Shown: positions 36,057 to 46,057, numbered from the stretch's first letter. The stretch is DNA of 64,000 nucleotides from Lachnospiraceae bacterium (GCA_017479935.1 JAFVBO010000119.1:1-64000), one strand, 5' to 3'. Numbers and translations: made by a program. Notes: generated by a model not told the origin, from the letters alone.

Positions 36057-36980
36057 ATGCGTGTTGTATTTATGGGAACGCCGGATTTTGCCGTGCCGGT
36101 GTTAAACGCGCTGGTGGAGGCAGGGCATGAGGTGGTCTGCGCCTTTACCCAGCCGGATAAGCCGAAGGGCAGGGGCAAGGAAATGCAGGCCCCGCCGGTC
36201 AAGGAAGCCGCGTTAGCCATGCAGATTCCGGTGGAGCAGCCAAAGCGCGTGCGCGAGCCGGAAGAAATTGAAAAGATCAAAGCGCTCCGGCCCGATGTGA
36301 TCGTCGTGGTGGCCTTTGGGCAGATTCTCCCGCAGGAGATTCTGGATATTCCGAGGTACGGCTGCGTGAACGTACATGCCTCCCTGCTTCCGAAGTACCG
36401 CGGCGCGGCCCCGATCCAGTGGGTGATTATAGATGGGGAAGAAAAGACGGGCATTACCATCATGCGTATGGACAAGGGCCTTGACACCGGCGATATGATC
36501 GAGAAGTGCGAGGTTGCGATTGCCCCGGATGAAACCGGCGAGAGCCTGCATGATAAGCTGGCGGCCCTCGGCGGTCCGCTTCTGGTGGAGACCTTAAAGA
36601 AGATTGAGGACGGGACAGCCGTGTATACGAAGCAGGAAGGAGAAACCTGCTATGCGTCCATGCTGACCAAGACCCTGGGCCAGATTGACTGGACGAAGCC
36701 GGCCGTGCAGATTGAGCGACTTGTGAGAGGCTTAAACTCCTGGCCGAGCGCCTACACAAAGATCGGTGGAAAGACGGTTAAGATCTGGAAGGCGCAGGTG
36801 CTGGAGGAAGAGGTAATCGCGCTTCCCGGGACCATTGTGCGGGTGGAGAAGGACCGCTTTGTGGTCGCCACGGGCGAAGGCTGCCTGGCGGTGCTGGAAG
36901 TGCAGGCGGAAGGAAAGAAGAAGATGGATACGGCCGCGTTTTTGCGTGGCAATTCCGTGACAGAAGGCATGATGCTTTAG
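36057..36980 (+). CDS. fmt: Methionyl-tRNA formyltransferase
   Basis: Formylates initiator Met-tRNA. It is 307 residues, a normal length. It begins MRVVFMGTPDFAVPVL, has QPDKPKGRG, the catalytic-domain block GCVNVHASLLPKYRGAAPI (with the Asn and His of the active site) and the C-terminal OB-like domain from about 205 (RLVRGLNSWPSAYT). The start lies three bases after def, with the ribosome-binding site in the def 3' end (GAGGAAGAGGA). Confidence 0.96.
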   Translation: MRVVFMGTPDFAVPVLNALVEAGHEVVCAFTQPDKPKGRGKEMQAPPVKEAALAMQIPVEQPKRVREPEEIEKIKALRPDVIVVVAFGQILPQEILDIPRYGCVNVHASLLPKYRGAAPIQWVIIDGEEKTGITIMRMDKGLDTGDMIEKCEVAIAPDETGESLHDKLAALGGPLLVETLKKIEDGTAVYTKQEGETCYASMLTKTLGQIDWTKPAVQIERLVRGLNSWPSAYTKIGGKTVKIWKAQVLEEEVIALPGTIVRVEKDRFVVATGEGCLAVLEVQAEGKKKMDTAAFLRGNSVTEGMML

Positions 36981-37077
36981 CTGAGGTCAGGCAGGTATGT
37001 GGCAGAGTCCTGACGCCTGGCGAGGATATGAAAAGCGGATGGAAGAAGGAGGGCTTCCTTCTGGAAAGGAGAGGACG

Positions 37078-37782
37078 ATGTTTTTTGATTCAACGTATAT
37101 TCTGGTGCTCATCGGGGCTGGAATCTGCGCGCTCGCGCAGTGGAACGTCAACCGTACTTTCAGCGAGTACAGCAAGGTAAGAACAGAGGCAGGGATCACG
37201 GGCGCGCAGGCGGCCAGACGCTTTTTAAGTTCGGAGGATCTGGGAAGCATGCCAGTGAACCATGTGGCGGGAACCCTGACGGATCATTACGATCCCACCT
37301 CCAAGAGCGTGAGCCTGTCGGACATGGTGTACGGCAGCACCTCGGTCGCGGCCATCGGCGTGGCGGCGCATGAGTGCGGACATGCCCTGCAGGATAAAGA
37401 AGGCTACATGCCTCTCGCGATCCGCTCGGCCATCCTGCCGGTGGCCAATATCGGCTCGAAGGCGGCATGGTATCTGATCCTGATCGGCCTTTTGCTGACC
37501 AGCGTGGCGGAAAAGGTCGGTTCGATCGCGCTGCAGGCCGGCGTGGTGTGCTTTATGGCGGTGGTGGCGTTTCAGCTTGTGACGCTTCCGGTGGAGTTTA
37601 ACGCGTCCCGCCGGGGACTGGAACTGCTCTCCCGGGAAGGAATGCTGACGAGTGAAGAGGAATCGCAGGCGGGCAAGGTGCTCTTTGCCGCGGCGTTAAC
37701 CTACGTGGCCGGTGCCGTCTCCTCGGCGCTGCAGCTCCTTCGCCTGATTCTGATTGCAAACCGCGGCCGTTCCAGAAGATAG
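37078..37782 (+). CDS. Membrane zinc metallopeptidase, YugP type
   Basis: A 234-residue integral membrane protein. After an N-terminal membrane segment (about 4-22), the metal site AAHECGHALQD (HExxH) follows, then three more hydrophobic segments (about 115-170 and 205-225). This matches the YugP-like peptidase family of unknown substrate, often found between fmt and rsmB in Clostridia as here. The ATG at 37078 has GAAAGGAGAG upstream; an in-frame start at 36997 has no such site. Confidence 0.9.
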   Translation: MFFDSTYILVLIGAGICALAQWNVNRTFSEYSKVRTEAGITGAQAARRFLSSEDLGSMPVNHVAGTLTDHYDPTSKSVSLSDMVYGSTSVAAIGVAAHECGHALQDKEGYMPLAIRSAILPVANIGSKAAWYLILIGLLLTSVAEKVGSIALQAGVVCFMAVVAFQLVTLPVEFNASRRGLELLSREGMLTSEEESQAGKVLFAAALTYVAGAVSSALQLLRLILIANRGRSRR

Positions 37783-37866
37783 AACAGGGCTGCGAACCTG
37801 TTAGCATGTTGAAGGAAAGAAACAGGTGTACTTTAGCATACCAATCATGACGCAAGGGGGATACCG

Positions 37867-39195
37867 ATGAGTCAGACGCGTGAGGCGGCCGCGAAGGCCC
37901 TGATGCAGATCCTGGATCAGGATCAGATGAGCCACCTGGTCATCCGGAAAACCGTTGACGAGGAGGCGTGGCAGGAGGCGGACCGGGCGTTTTTCACCCG
38001 CCTTACGGAGGGAACCCTGGAAAAGCTGCTGGTCATCGATCCGATCCTGAACGAATACTCCAGCACGCCGGTCCGCAAGATGAAACCCTTCATCCGGGAG
38101 CTGTTGCGCAGCAGTGTCTACCAGCTTTTGTTTATGGATTCCGTTCCGGACCGGGCGGTGGTAAACGAAGCGGTGAAGCTGGCCGAAAAGAAAGGCTTTC
38201 GGGGATTAAAGGGATATGTGAACGCGGTGCTGCGCGAGGTCGCCAGAAAGCGGGATGAGGGCTTTTTTAAGGATAGCAAAGCTGAAGAGGTGCTTCCTGC
38301 CTGGCTGAAAGACCATTTTGAGAAGACGTGCGGAGCGGAAAAGACCGCGCAAATTCTGGCTTCTTTGCAGGAAAGAGAACCGCTGACGGTGCATAGGCAC
38401 AGGTCGCGCGCGAGCCGGGAAGAGGTGCTTTCCTCGCTCCGGGAGCAGGGCGTGACAGCGTCCCCGGGGCGGTACCTCAAGGACGAAGCGCTGATTCTTC
38501 CGGCAGGCGCGGCTTTAGCAAAGCTGAACGCTTTCTTAAAGGGCTGGATCCAGCCGCAGGATGAAAGCTCGCAGCTGGCCATTCTGGCAGCAGGCATCAG
38601 GGAAGGCGACCGGGTGCTGGATGTGTGCGCGGCTCCGGGCGGGAAGACGCTCTTTGCGGCAGACCGGGTCGGGGCAAAAGGCCAGGTGGTCGCCTGCGAC
38701 ATTTCTGAAAAGAAGACCTCGATGATCAAGGAAAATGCGGCGCGTGCCGGATTTGCGCAGATCATCCCCCAGGTGTGGGACGCGACGGTGCGAAAGGAAA
38801 CCCGCGTCGGCGCGTTTGACGTGGTGCTGGCGGACCTTCCGTGTTCCGGCCTTGGCATCATCGGACGGAAGAAGGATATCCGCTATAAGATGACGCCGGA
38901 GCAGATGGATGAACTTTCGTTTCTGCAGAGAAAGATTTTAGATACAGTATGGGAGTATGTTAAGAAGGATGGGGTTCTTCTTTATTCTACCTGTACGATC
39001 AATCCGAAGGAAAATGAGGAGAACCGGGCCTATGTGCTAGAGCATTACCCTTTTGTGCCGGTGGACTTATCCGGGCGGGAGGAGTTTGCTGCTTTTGCCG
39101 GTGAGGAAAGCCTGAAGGAGGGCTACTTGCAGCTCCTTCCCGGCGTACACGGGTGCGATGGGTTCTTCTTTAGTGTGATGAAGCGATATGAATGA
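37867..39195 (+). CDS. rsmB: 16S rRNA (cytosine-967-C5)-methyltransferase
   Basis: Methylates C967 of 16S rRNA with S-adenosylmethionine. It is 442 residues: an N-terminal NusB-like RNA-binding domain (1-140) and a methyltransferase domain with the SAM loop VCAAPGGKTLFAA, DLPCSGLGIIGRKKDIRYK and the catalytic Cys376 in YSTCTINPKENEEN. AAGGGGG lies nine bases before the ATG. It overlaps rlmN by eight bases, the usual Firmicute order. Confidence 0.96.
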   Translation: MSQTREAAAKALMQILDQDQMSHLVIRKTVDEEAWQEADRAFFTRLTEGTLEKLLVIDPILNEYSSTPVRKMKPFIRELLRSSVYQLLFMDSVPDRAVVNEAVKLAEKKGFRGLKGYVNAVLREVARKRDEGFFKDSKAEEVLPAWLKDHFEKTCGAEKTAQILASLQEREPLTVHRHRSRASREEVLSSLREQGVTASPGRYLKDEALILPAGAALAKLNAFLKGWIQPQDESSQLAILAAGIREGDRVLDVCAAPGGKTLFAADRVGAKGQVVACDISEKKTSMIKENAARAGFAQIIPQVWDATVRKETRVGAFDVVLADLPCSGLGIIGRKKDIRYKMTPEQMDELSFLQRKILDTVWEYVKKDGVLLYSTCTINPKENEENRAYVLEHYPFVPVDLSGREEFAAFAGEESLKEGYLQLLPGVHGCDGFFFSVMKRYE

Positions 39196-40255
39196 CAAAG
39201 TAGATTTGCGTTCTTTGTTCCCTGATGAGCTGAAAAGTCTGTGTGGGGAGCTGGGAGAAAAACCGTTCCGGGCCGGTCAGCTGTTTTCCTGGATGCATGA
39301 AAAACAGGTGAAGAGCCTGGAGGAAATGACCAATATACCGGCGGCTTTCAAGAAGAAACTTTCCGAAAACGCGGAACTGGTCACGCTGCGGCCGGTGCAG
39401 GTGCTGACCTCCGCGATCGACGGAACCAAAAAGTTTCTGTTTGAGTGCCCGGACGGCAACGTGATTGAAAGCGTCTGGATGCAGTACAAACACGGCAACA
39501 GCATCTGCATCTCTTCGCAGGTGGGCTGCCGGATGGGATGCCGCTTCTGCGCGTCCACGCTGGACGGGTGCGTCCGGTCGCTGCGGGCATCCGAGATGCT
39601 CGAGCAGGTCTACCGCATCCGGGAGATCACCGGGGAAAAAATCTCCAACATTGTGATCATGGGCTCCGGGGAGCCTTTTGATAATTATGACAACCTGCTG
39701 AAGTTTCTGCGGCTTGTCACCGATGAAAAGGGAATGAATTTCAGCATCCGGAACATCACCGTCTCCAGCTGTGGTCTGGTCCCCCAGATCAAAGCGTTTG
39801 CGGAGGAGAACCTGCCGGTCACGCTGGCCTTGTCGTTACACGCGACGACGGATGAGACGAGACGGAAGCTGATGCCCATTGCGAACAAATACTCACTGAA
39901 CGAGGTTCTTTCCGCCTGCGATGAGTATTTTGAGAAAACCGGACGCCGGATCAGCTATGAATTCAGTCTGGTGAGCGGCGTCAACGACACCCGGGAGGAA
40001 GCGCTGCGGCTGGCCGCGCTTTTGCACGGCAAAAACTGCCATGTGAACCTGATCCCGGTGAACCCCGTCAAGGAGCGCGATTTTAAGCGCCCGTTCCGCG
40101 AAGTCATCCTGGATTTCAAAAATACACTTGAAAAAAGCGGAATAAATGCTACTATTAGGAGAGAAATGGGCCGTGATATCAACGGTGCCTGCGGACAGCT
40201 TCGAAAGAGCTATCTGGAAGAAGGACAGGAAAGATCCTTCGAAATAACCGAATAA
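39188..40255 (+). CDS. rlmN: 23S rRNA (adenine-2503-C2) / tRNA methyltransferase
   Basis: A radical-SAM enzyme that methylates A2503 of 23S rRNA and A37 of some tRNAs. It is 355 residues. The iron-sulphur cluster motif is CRMGCRFC (Cys114, 118, 121). The blocks GSGEPFDNYDN, SLHATTDETRRKLMPI and GVNDT are typical, and the C-terminal Cys of the mechanism is in GACGQLR. It overlaps rsmB by eight bases and precedes the phosphatase gene by 82. Confidence 0.96.
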   Translation: MNDKVDLRSLFPDELKSLCGELGEKPFRAGQLFSWMHEKQVKSLEEMTNIPAAFKKKLSENAELVTLRPVQVLTSAIDGTKKFLFECPDGNVIESVWMQYKHGNSICISSQVGCRMGCRFCASTLDGCVRSLRASEMLEQVYRIREITGEKISNIVIMGSGEPFDNYDNLLKFLRLVTDEKGMNFSIRNITVSSCGLVPQIKAFAEENLPVTLALSLHATTDETRRKLMPIANKYSLNEVLSACDEYFEKTGRRISYEFSLVSGVNDTREEALRLAALLHGKNCHVNLIPVNPVKERDFKRPFREVILDFKNTLEKSGINATIRREMGRDINGACGQLRKSYLEEGQERSFEITE

Positions 40256-40337
40256 AGAAGGGGGAGAAGAGAAGCTTGTGGAAAAGATGGGCTTCCCTTG
40301 TTCTTGTCTTTATTCCTGCATAAGGAGGATTGTCTGT

Positions 40338-41060
40338 ATGGTCGCATGCGCGCTGACAGACCGGGGACGCAAAAGAGAAAACAACCAGGATTCGATCTGC
40401 TGCGTCAGCACTCCGGTGGGAAACCTTCCCAATCTGTTCATTGTGGCGGATGGCATGGGAGGCCACCAGGGGGGCGAGTTCGCCTCTGCGTTTGTCATAG
40501 AAGCTGTGGTGAACGCGGTTCGGGAAGATACAGGGAATAACCCGATTACCATCATGAATCGGGCTCTTCAGGAAGCCAACAAGAATCTGTATGAGCAGTC
40601 GCTGTCCAGTCCAAGCCTGGAAGGCATGGGAACCACGCTGGTTCTGGCCTGCGTGGAGGGGGAGACGCTTTACGTTTCCAATATCGGAGACAGCCGCTTA
40701 TACATTATCAATGAGGAAATCCGCCAGATTACCCGGGATCATTCCCTTGTGGAGGAACTGGTCCTGCAGGGAAAAATGGAGCGTGGCTCCGAGACGTATC
40801 TGGAACAGAAAAATATCATCACACGGGCCATGGGCATCAAAGATCAGGTCACGGTGGACTTTTTCGAAGTAGAACTGGAAAAGGGAGATATTCTTCTCCT
40901 TTGTTCCGACGGATTGAGCAACATGCTGGAGGACGAAGAAATCCGGGATATTGTCTGGAAGGAAGAGGATTTCACATCCCTTCCAGGCAAGCTGGTAGAG
41001 GCTGCCAACAATCAGGGCGGAAGGGACAATATTTCCGTTGTCCTGGTGAAACCGGAATAA
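40338..41060 (+). CDS. stp: PP2C-family protein phosphatase (Stp/PrpC)
   Basis: Reverses Ser/Thr phosphorylation by the PASTA kinase encoded next. It is 240 residues from the ATG at 40338, which has TAAGGAGG eight bases upstream; an in-frame start 60 bases earlier is less likely. It has the metal-binding blocks RGRKRENNQDS, VADGMGGHQGGEFAS, GDSRLY and the C-terminal GGRDNISVVLV. The phosphatase and kinase genes are 31 bases apart, as in most Firmicutes. Confidence 0.95.
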   Translation: MVACALTDRGRKRENNQDSICCVSTPVGNLPNLFIVADGMGGHQGGEFASAFVIEAVVNAVREDTGNNPITIMNRALQEANKNLYEQSLSSPSLEGMGTTLVLACVEGETLYVSNIGDSRLYIINEEIRQITRDHSLVEELVLQGKMERGSETYLEQKNIITRAMGIKDQVTVDFFEVELEKGDILLLCSDGLSNMLEDEEIRDIVWKEEDFTSLPGKLVEAANNQGGRDNISVVLVKPE

Positions 41061-41091
41061 GGCAGTAAGCCAGCCTACATGGGGGTTATTT

Positions 41092-43494
41092 ATGTTAAGA
41101 ATGGGCATGATTCTGGGAAAACGTTATGAAATCCTGGAACGAATCGGATCCGGCGGCATGTCGGATGTGTATAAAGCCAATGATTATAAACTGAACCGGT
41201 ATGTCGCGGTCAAGGTATTAAAGTCGGAATTTAATTCCGATAAAAATTTCGTACAGAAATTTCGCTCCGAAGCGCAGTCTGCCGCCTGTCTGACGCATCC
41301 CAACATTGTCAACGTGTTTGACGTAGGGGAAACGGAAGATCTCCATTACATTGTCATGGAGCTGGTGGAAGGCATCACGCTGAAGAAATATATCGAGAAA
41401 AAGAAACGTCTTCAGGTGAAGGAAACCATCGGCATCGCCGTGCAGGTATGCCAGGGCATCGAAGCCGCGCACGCGCAGCACATTGTGCACCGGGATATCA
41501 AGCCGCAGAATATCATCATCTCCAAGGAAGGAAAAGTAAAAGTCACGGATTTTGGCATCGCCAAGGCGGCCTCCAGCCAGACCATCAGCTCCAATGCCAT
41601 GGGTTCCGTGCATTACATTTCACCGGAGCAGGCGCGCGGCGGATACTGCGATGAGCGCAGCGACATCTACTCCATGGGTATCACCATGTACGAGATGATC
41701 ACGGGCAAGGTTCCCTTCGAGGGCGATTCCACCGTGGCCATCGCGCTGCAGCATATTCAGGGAGAGATCGTCTCTCCCCGCAAACTTGTGCCCACAATCC
41801 CGGTCAGCTTAGAGAAGATTATTCTCAAATGTACACAGAAGAAACCGGAACTGCGCTATTCCAGCATCACCTCTCTGATGCAGGATTTGAAGCGCGCCTT
41901 GATCACGCCGAACGAAGATTTCGTCCGGTTTGTTCCCGCGTCGGTTTCCAGTGTCACCCGCGTGATGAGCCAGGAAGACGTGAATAAAATCAAGCGCGAA
42001 ACCAGCAAGATCGAGGGGATGAAGGCCGCGCAGGAGGCGTATCAGCGCGGAGAAGAAATTCATAACGAGGAAGAGGATGAAAAGCCGACCGCCAGAAGAA
42101 TTCGAGGCAGCCGGAATGAAATGATGAAAAACAGATATACAGGAAAAATCAGTACAAAGGGAAAGACGGAGCAGAAAAACCGCTCGTCCAGACGCTCGCG
42201 CTATGCGAACCTGTACGAAGAGGATTACGATTCCTTTGACGATCCGGAAGAGGAAGAGGGACGTTCCGTTTTTGAAAAGATCCTGATGGGCATCGGTATC
42301 GTGGCAGGCGTTCTGATCCTGGGACTGGGCGGTTATCTGATCGCCAGCGTCGCCGGACTGTTCGAGAGCTCCTCCAATCCGGTTGTCCTGCAGACAGATG
42401 AGCAGAACACGGTAGAAATCGTCGAAGTGGCCATGCCCAACGTGGTCGGAAAAGATATTATCGATGCGGAGGCGGAACTGGAGCTTCGCAAGCTGAAATA
42501 CCGTCTGATGCCGGAGGACGCCGGCCTTGAGTACAAGGAGAACGAGGTCATCCGACAGGAGATTGAGGCGGGAACACCCGTGAAACAGGGAACCACCGTG
42601 GTGCTGTTCTTTAACACGGCATCCAGCGTGGCTACCATTCCGGACAATCTGATCGGAAGCGATTACAATAGCGTTCGCAGCCAGCTGACGTCGCTTGGCC
42701 TGTCGGTCACCCGCGAATTTGAGTACAGCGATTCGTTATCCAGCGGCTATGTGCTTCGTCTGACGCCGGCTTCGGGCAGCAGCGTGGCAAAGGGCAGCCG
42801 GGTAACCGTGGTGGTGAGCCGCGGCGCGGAAGTGCAATGGACGGAGCCGCCCACACAGTACGCTGTAGTGCCGAATGTAGTGGGCTATTCGATCTCTGCC
42901 GCCAGAGAGATGCTGGAAGATGTGGGCCTGTACTGCTATCCGATGGAGCAGGAATCCGATACGGTTGCGTATGGTCTGGTCATCAACCAGAATTACGCCG
43001 GAGAGTATGTGGAGGTTGGTTCGACGATCACGGTGTATGTGAGTTCCGGGCCTACGCCAACAACGCCTGCGGTTATTGAGACGTTAGAGATTGAGACGCA
43101 GCCGGAAAACCCGTCGCAATCCGAAAGCGAGACATCCAAAGAAACGCAGAACGAGACGGAAGCGTCTACTGAGGCAGAAACGGAAGAACCTACGGAAGCA
43201 GAAACTGAAGCGCCTACTGAGGCAGAAACGGAAGAACCTACGGAAGCAGAAACCGAAGCGCCTACTGAGGCAGAAACCGAAGCGCCTACTGAAGCGGAAA
43301 CAGATCCGATTGAATCAGAGCCTCCCACTGAACCAGAAGAGCCTGTGATAGAAACCGAGGAGCAGATTGTGCTTCCGACGGAAATCTTCCTGGATCAGGA
43401 AGAAATCGGGGGAGAAGCTGAGGAAGAGCCGGTGGAGGAGCCCGTAGAAGAGCCCGTAGCAGAGGCTGTGGAAGAGCCAGTGGCAGTAGAATAA
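41092..43494 (+). CDS. prkC: PASTA-domain Ser/Thr protein kinase
   Basis: A membrane kinase that senses peptidoglycan fragments or lipid II outside the cell. It is 800 residues. The kinase domain (about 10-270) has GSGGMSDVY, Lys41, HRDIKPQN (Asp135) and DFGIAKA. A basic juxtamembrane stretch leads to one membrane segment (about 397-418). Outside are three PASTA domains (starts near 442, 512 and 585, each with VPNVVG- or MPNVVG-like openings). The last 120 residues are Thr/Glu-rich, with six near-perfect TEAETExP octads. Most homologues end soon after the PASTA domains, so this acidic tail is unusual. Confidence 0.96.
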   Translation: MLRMGMILGKRYEILERIGSGGMSDVYKANDYKLNRYVAVKVLKSEFNSDKNFVQKFRSEAQSAACLTHPNIVNVFDVGETEDLHYIVMELVEGITLKKYIEKKKRLQVKETIGIAVQVCQGIEAAHAQHIVHRDIKPQNIIISKEGKVKVTDFGIAKAASSQTISSNAMGSVHYISPEQARGGYCDERSDIYSMGITMYEMITGKVPFEGDSTVAIALQHIQGEIVSPRKLVPTIPVSLEKIILKCTQKKPELRYSSITSLMQDLKRALITPNEDFVRFVPASVSSVTRVMSQEDVNKIKRETSKIEGMKAAQEAYQRGEEIHNEEEDEKPTARRIRGSRNEMMKNRYTGKISTKGKTEQKNRSSRRSRYANLYEEDYDSFDDPEEEEGRSVFEKILMGIGIVAGVLILGLGGYLIASVAGLFESSSNPVVLQTDEQNTVEIVEVAMPNVVGKDIIDAEAELELRKLKYRLMPEDAGLEYKENEVIRQEIEAGTPVKQGTTVVLFFNTASSVATIPDNLIGSDYNSVRSQLTSLGLSVTREFEYSDSLSSGYVLRLTPASGSSVAKGSRVTVVVSRGAEVQWTEPPTQYAVVPNVVGYSISAAREMLEDVGLYCYPMEQESDTVAYGLVINQNYAGEYVEVGSTITVYVSSGPTPTTPAVIETLEIETQPENPSQSESETSKETQNETEASTEAETEEPTEAETEAPTEAETEEPTEAETEAPTEAETEAPTEAETDPIESEPPTEPEEPVIETEEQIVLPTEIFLDQEEIGGEAEEEPVEEPVEEPVAEAVEEPVAVE
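43168..43311 (+). repeat. 24-bp tandem repeat inside prkC
   Basis: Six consecutive 24-bp units encode TEAETEEP or TEAETEAP, the last one degenerate (TEAETDPI). The nucleotide sequences are close enough for slippage, so tail length may vary between strains. Confidence 0.85.
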
Positions 43495-43688
43495 TTCGTT
43501 TAGACGGATTGGCAGGGCCTTTTGGGAAACCGATGAACAGGCCATATGCTAATATAGAGGGGGAAATGGGAAAGCATATTTCCGGAAGGTTTCTTTCGGG
43601 AATATGCTTCCTGTGTGTTAAGAGCTGCTCTAAAAGCACGAGATGGATGGACGGCAGGTCCTTTTTAAGGGGCCGTCAAAAAGAACAC

Positions 43689-44573
43689 ATGCAAGGAAAA
43701 GTAATCAAGGGAATCGGCGGCTTTTACTATGTACATGATGGGATAGGCCGGATTTATGAGTGCAAGGCGAGAGGGATTTTTCGAAACCGCAACGTGAAGC
43801 TCCTGGTGGGAGACAACGTGGAATTCGAGATCCTGAATGAGGAAGAAGGGCTGGGAAACGTGACGGAGATTCTTCCCAGGAAAAACGTGCTGGCCCGTCC
43901 TTCCGCAGCGAATGTGGAGCAGGCGGTCATCATGTTTGCCTGCCGGGAGCCGGAACCTAACTTCGGCCTGCTGGATCGATTTCTGATCCGCATGGATCTG
44001 CAGGATCTGCCGGTTGTGCTGGTGTTTGGAAAAGCGGATCTGGCGGATGAGGCAGCGCGTCAGGCGCTGCGGGATATCTACCGGAATACCGGGTACCCCA
44101 TGCTGTTTCTCAGCACGCAGACCGGGGAGGGAATGGAGCAGTTTTCCGAACTTTTAGAGGGGAAAACGACAATTCTGGCCGGCCCTTCCGGCGTGGGAAA
44201 AACCTCTCTGCGCAATCTCTTCGTCAAGGAGAGCGAAGGGGAGACCGGCGCGCTCAGCCGAAAACTGATGCGCGGCAAGCATACCACCCGGCACACGGAA
44301 ATCTTCCGCGTGAGGGAAAACACCTATCTTTTAGATACGCCCGGGTTTACCGCGCTGACGCTTTCGGAGGCCGAGTCGCAAAACTGCCGGGAGTACTTTC
44401 CGGAGTTTATGCCATTTTGGAATGAATGCCGCTTTCAGGGCTGCGTACACATGGAAGAACCCGGGTGCCGGATTAAGCAGGCCGTGGAAGAAGGGGCCAT
44501 CAGCCCGGAACGCTATGCGTCCTATCGGCAGCTGTATCTGGAAACCAAAGAGATGGAGAAAAGAAAATATTAA
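43689..44573 (+). CDS. rsgA: Ribosome small-subunit GTPase A
   Basis: A circularly permuted GTPase that helps mature the 30S subunit. It is 294 residues from the ATG at 43689; in-frame codons further upstream cover a region not found in the family. An N-terminal OB fold leads to the G4-type motif FGKAD, the P-loop GPSGVGKTSLRN, DTPGF, and a zinc-binding C-terminal region (Cys...Cys-x4-Cys-x-His...Cys, NECRFQGCVHMEEPGC). It lies in the conserved order prkC-rsgA-rpe-thiN. Confidence 0.95.
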   Translation: MQGKVIKGIGGFYYVHDGIGRIYECKARGIFRNRNVKLLVGDNVEFEILNEEEGLGNVTEILPRKNVLARPSAANVEQAVIMFACREPEPNFGLLDRFLIRMDLQDLPVVLVFGKADLADEAARQALRDIYRNTGYPMLFLSTQTGEGMEQFSELLEGKTTILAGPSGVGKTSLRNLFVKESEGETGALSRKLMRGKHTTRHTEIFRVRENTYLLDTPGFTALTLSEAESQNCREYFPEFMPFWNECRFQGCVHMEEPGCRIKQAVEEGAISPERYASYRQLYLETKEMEKRKY

Positions 44574-44612
44574 CGGGCCCTTCATATGGGAACGGGAAAA
44601 CGAGGGAACGAA

Positions 44613-45266
44613 ATGAGAGATGTGGTGCTGGCTCCGTCCATACTTTCGGCGGATTTCGGAAAGTTGGGCGAACAGGTGAAAGAGCTGTCGCAGGCAGGTG
44701 CCTCCTATGTGCATATCGATGTGATGGATGGCGCGTTTGTTCCGACCATCAGCTTCGGTCTGCCTGTGGTGAAGACGCTCAGAAGCTGGACGGATAAGGT
44801 CTTTGACGTTCATCTGATGGTGGAGGAGCCGGACCGCTTTATCCCCGACTATGCAGCGGCTGGTGCCGATATCCTGACGGTGCACGCGGAGAGCACCCGG
44901 CATCTGGATCGCACGGTTCGGCTGATCCGTGATTGCGGCTGCCGCGCTGGTGTGGCGATCAATCCGGCCACAAATCTGCAGGTGCTGGAATATCTGCTGG
45001 ATGATGTGGATATGGTGCTGGTGATGACTGTGAACCCGGGATTTGGCGGGCAGGTGCTGATCCCCTATTGCCTGGACAAGGTAAAAAAACTCCGCCAGTA
45101 CTGCGAAAAGCGGGGGCTGGATCTGGACATTGAGGTGGATGGCGGCATCACCCACGAAAACGTGCAGAAGGTTATTGCGGCCGGAGCGAACGTGATCGTC
45201 ACGGGATCGGCGGTCTTTTCAGGAAATATCACGGACAACGTTCATCAGTTTTTGAAACTGTTCTAA
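44613..45266 (+). CDS. rpe: Ribulose-phosphate 3-epimerase
   Basis: Interconverts ribulose 5-phosphate and xylulose 5-phosphate in the pentose phosphate pathway. It is 217 residues from the ATG at 44613, matching the usual length. It has LAPSILSADFGKLGEQ, HIDVMDGAFVP, HLMVEEPDRF, VMTVNPGFGGQ and EVDGGITHENV, covering the metal and active-site residues. rsgA ends 39 bases upstream and thiN starts 13 bases downstream. Confidence 0.96.
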   Translation: MRDVVLAPSILSADFGKLGEQVKELSQAGASYVHIDVMDGAFVPTISFGLPVVKTLRSWTDKVFDVHLMVEEPDRFIPDYAAAGADILTVHAESTRHLDRTVRLIRDCGCRAGVAINPATNLQVLEYLLDDVDMVLVMTVNPGFGGQVLIPYCLDKVKKLRQYCEKRGLDLDIEVDGGITHENVQKVIAAGANVIVTGSAVFSGNITDNVHQFLKLF

Positions 45267-45279
45267 AAAGGAAAGCAGC

Positions 45280-46017
45280 ATGCGGATCGGGATTGTGACA
45301 GGGGGAACACTGGAGGAAAGGTGGTTCCTGCAGGATTCGAAGAACATATCGCACTGGATTGTGGCAGACCACGGGATGGACGCGGCCAAACGGCTCTCCC
45401 TCGTGCCGGAATGCATCGTGGGCGATTTTGATTCGGTTTCCACGCAAAGTCTCCTGTATTATCAGAGCTTTTCCGGGATTCACTGGGAAAAGCATAATCC
45501 GGTGAAAGATGAGACGGACACCGAGCTGGCCATCCGCCTGGCCATCGAATGGATCTTGGAGGCGCGGGGGAAGGAAAGCCTGGGACCGAAGGACGTAGGC
45601 CTGGGATCAAGGGACGATCGTACTTCATTGGGAAAGCCTGGCGAAAAGAAGGATGAAATCGTTCTGTATGGAGCTACCGGCACCCGCTTGGACCATGTGC
45701 TTGGAAACATTCACTGCCTGGAAAAGGCGTTTAATCAGGGAATCCGGGCGGAGATCCGTGATCCCTACAACCGGATTTATCTGGTGAACGGAGTTGCCAG
45801 GATTTCCAGGAAGGAACAGTATGGGGAGTATGTCTCGTTTGTGCCTTTTGCGGGGGAAGTGCGGCACCTGACGCTTTCCGGCTTTTTCTATCCGTTACAG
45901 GATGTGAGCGTTTCGCCTGGAAATTCGCTTCTGATCAGCAACCGGATTGTCGAAGAAGAGGCTGTGATCACTTGTGAAGGGACACTGATCTGCTTTGAAA
46001 CCAGAGACAAAATGTAA
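45280..46017 (+). CDS. thiN: Thiamine pyrophosphokinase
   Basis: Transfers pyrophosphate from ATP to thiamine. It is 245 residues. Conserved blocks are VADHGMDAAKRL, CIVGDFDSV, the metal-binding KDETDTELAI, and GATGTRLDHVLGNIHCL. An insert of about 30 residues (KESLGPKDVGLGSRDDR) follows the ELAI block and is longer than in most relatives. It lies in the order rsgA-rpe-thiN common in Firmicutes. Confidence 0.94.
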   Translation: MRIGIVTGGTLEERWFLQDSKNISHWIVADHGMDAAKRLSLVPECIVGDFDSVSTQSLLYYQSFSGIHWEKHNPVKDETDTELAIRLAIEWILEARGKESLGPKDVGLGSRDDRTSLGKPGEKKDEIVLYGATGTRLDHVLGNIHCLEKAFNQGIRAEIRDPYNRIYLVNGVARISRKEQYGEYVSFVPFAGEVRHLTLSGFFYPLQDVSVSPGNSLLISNRIVEEEAVITCEGTLICFETRDKM

Positions 46018-46057
46018 AAGGCGCTCTGGTTCATGCAGAACGTAAGAGGTAAAGATC

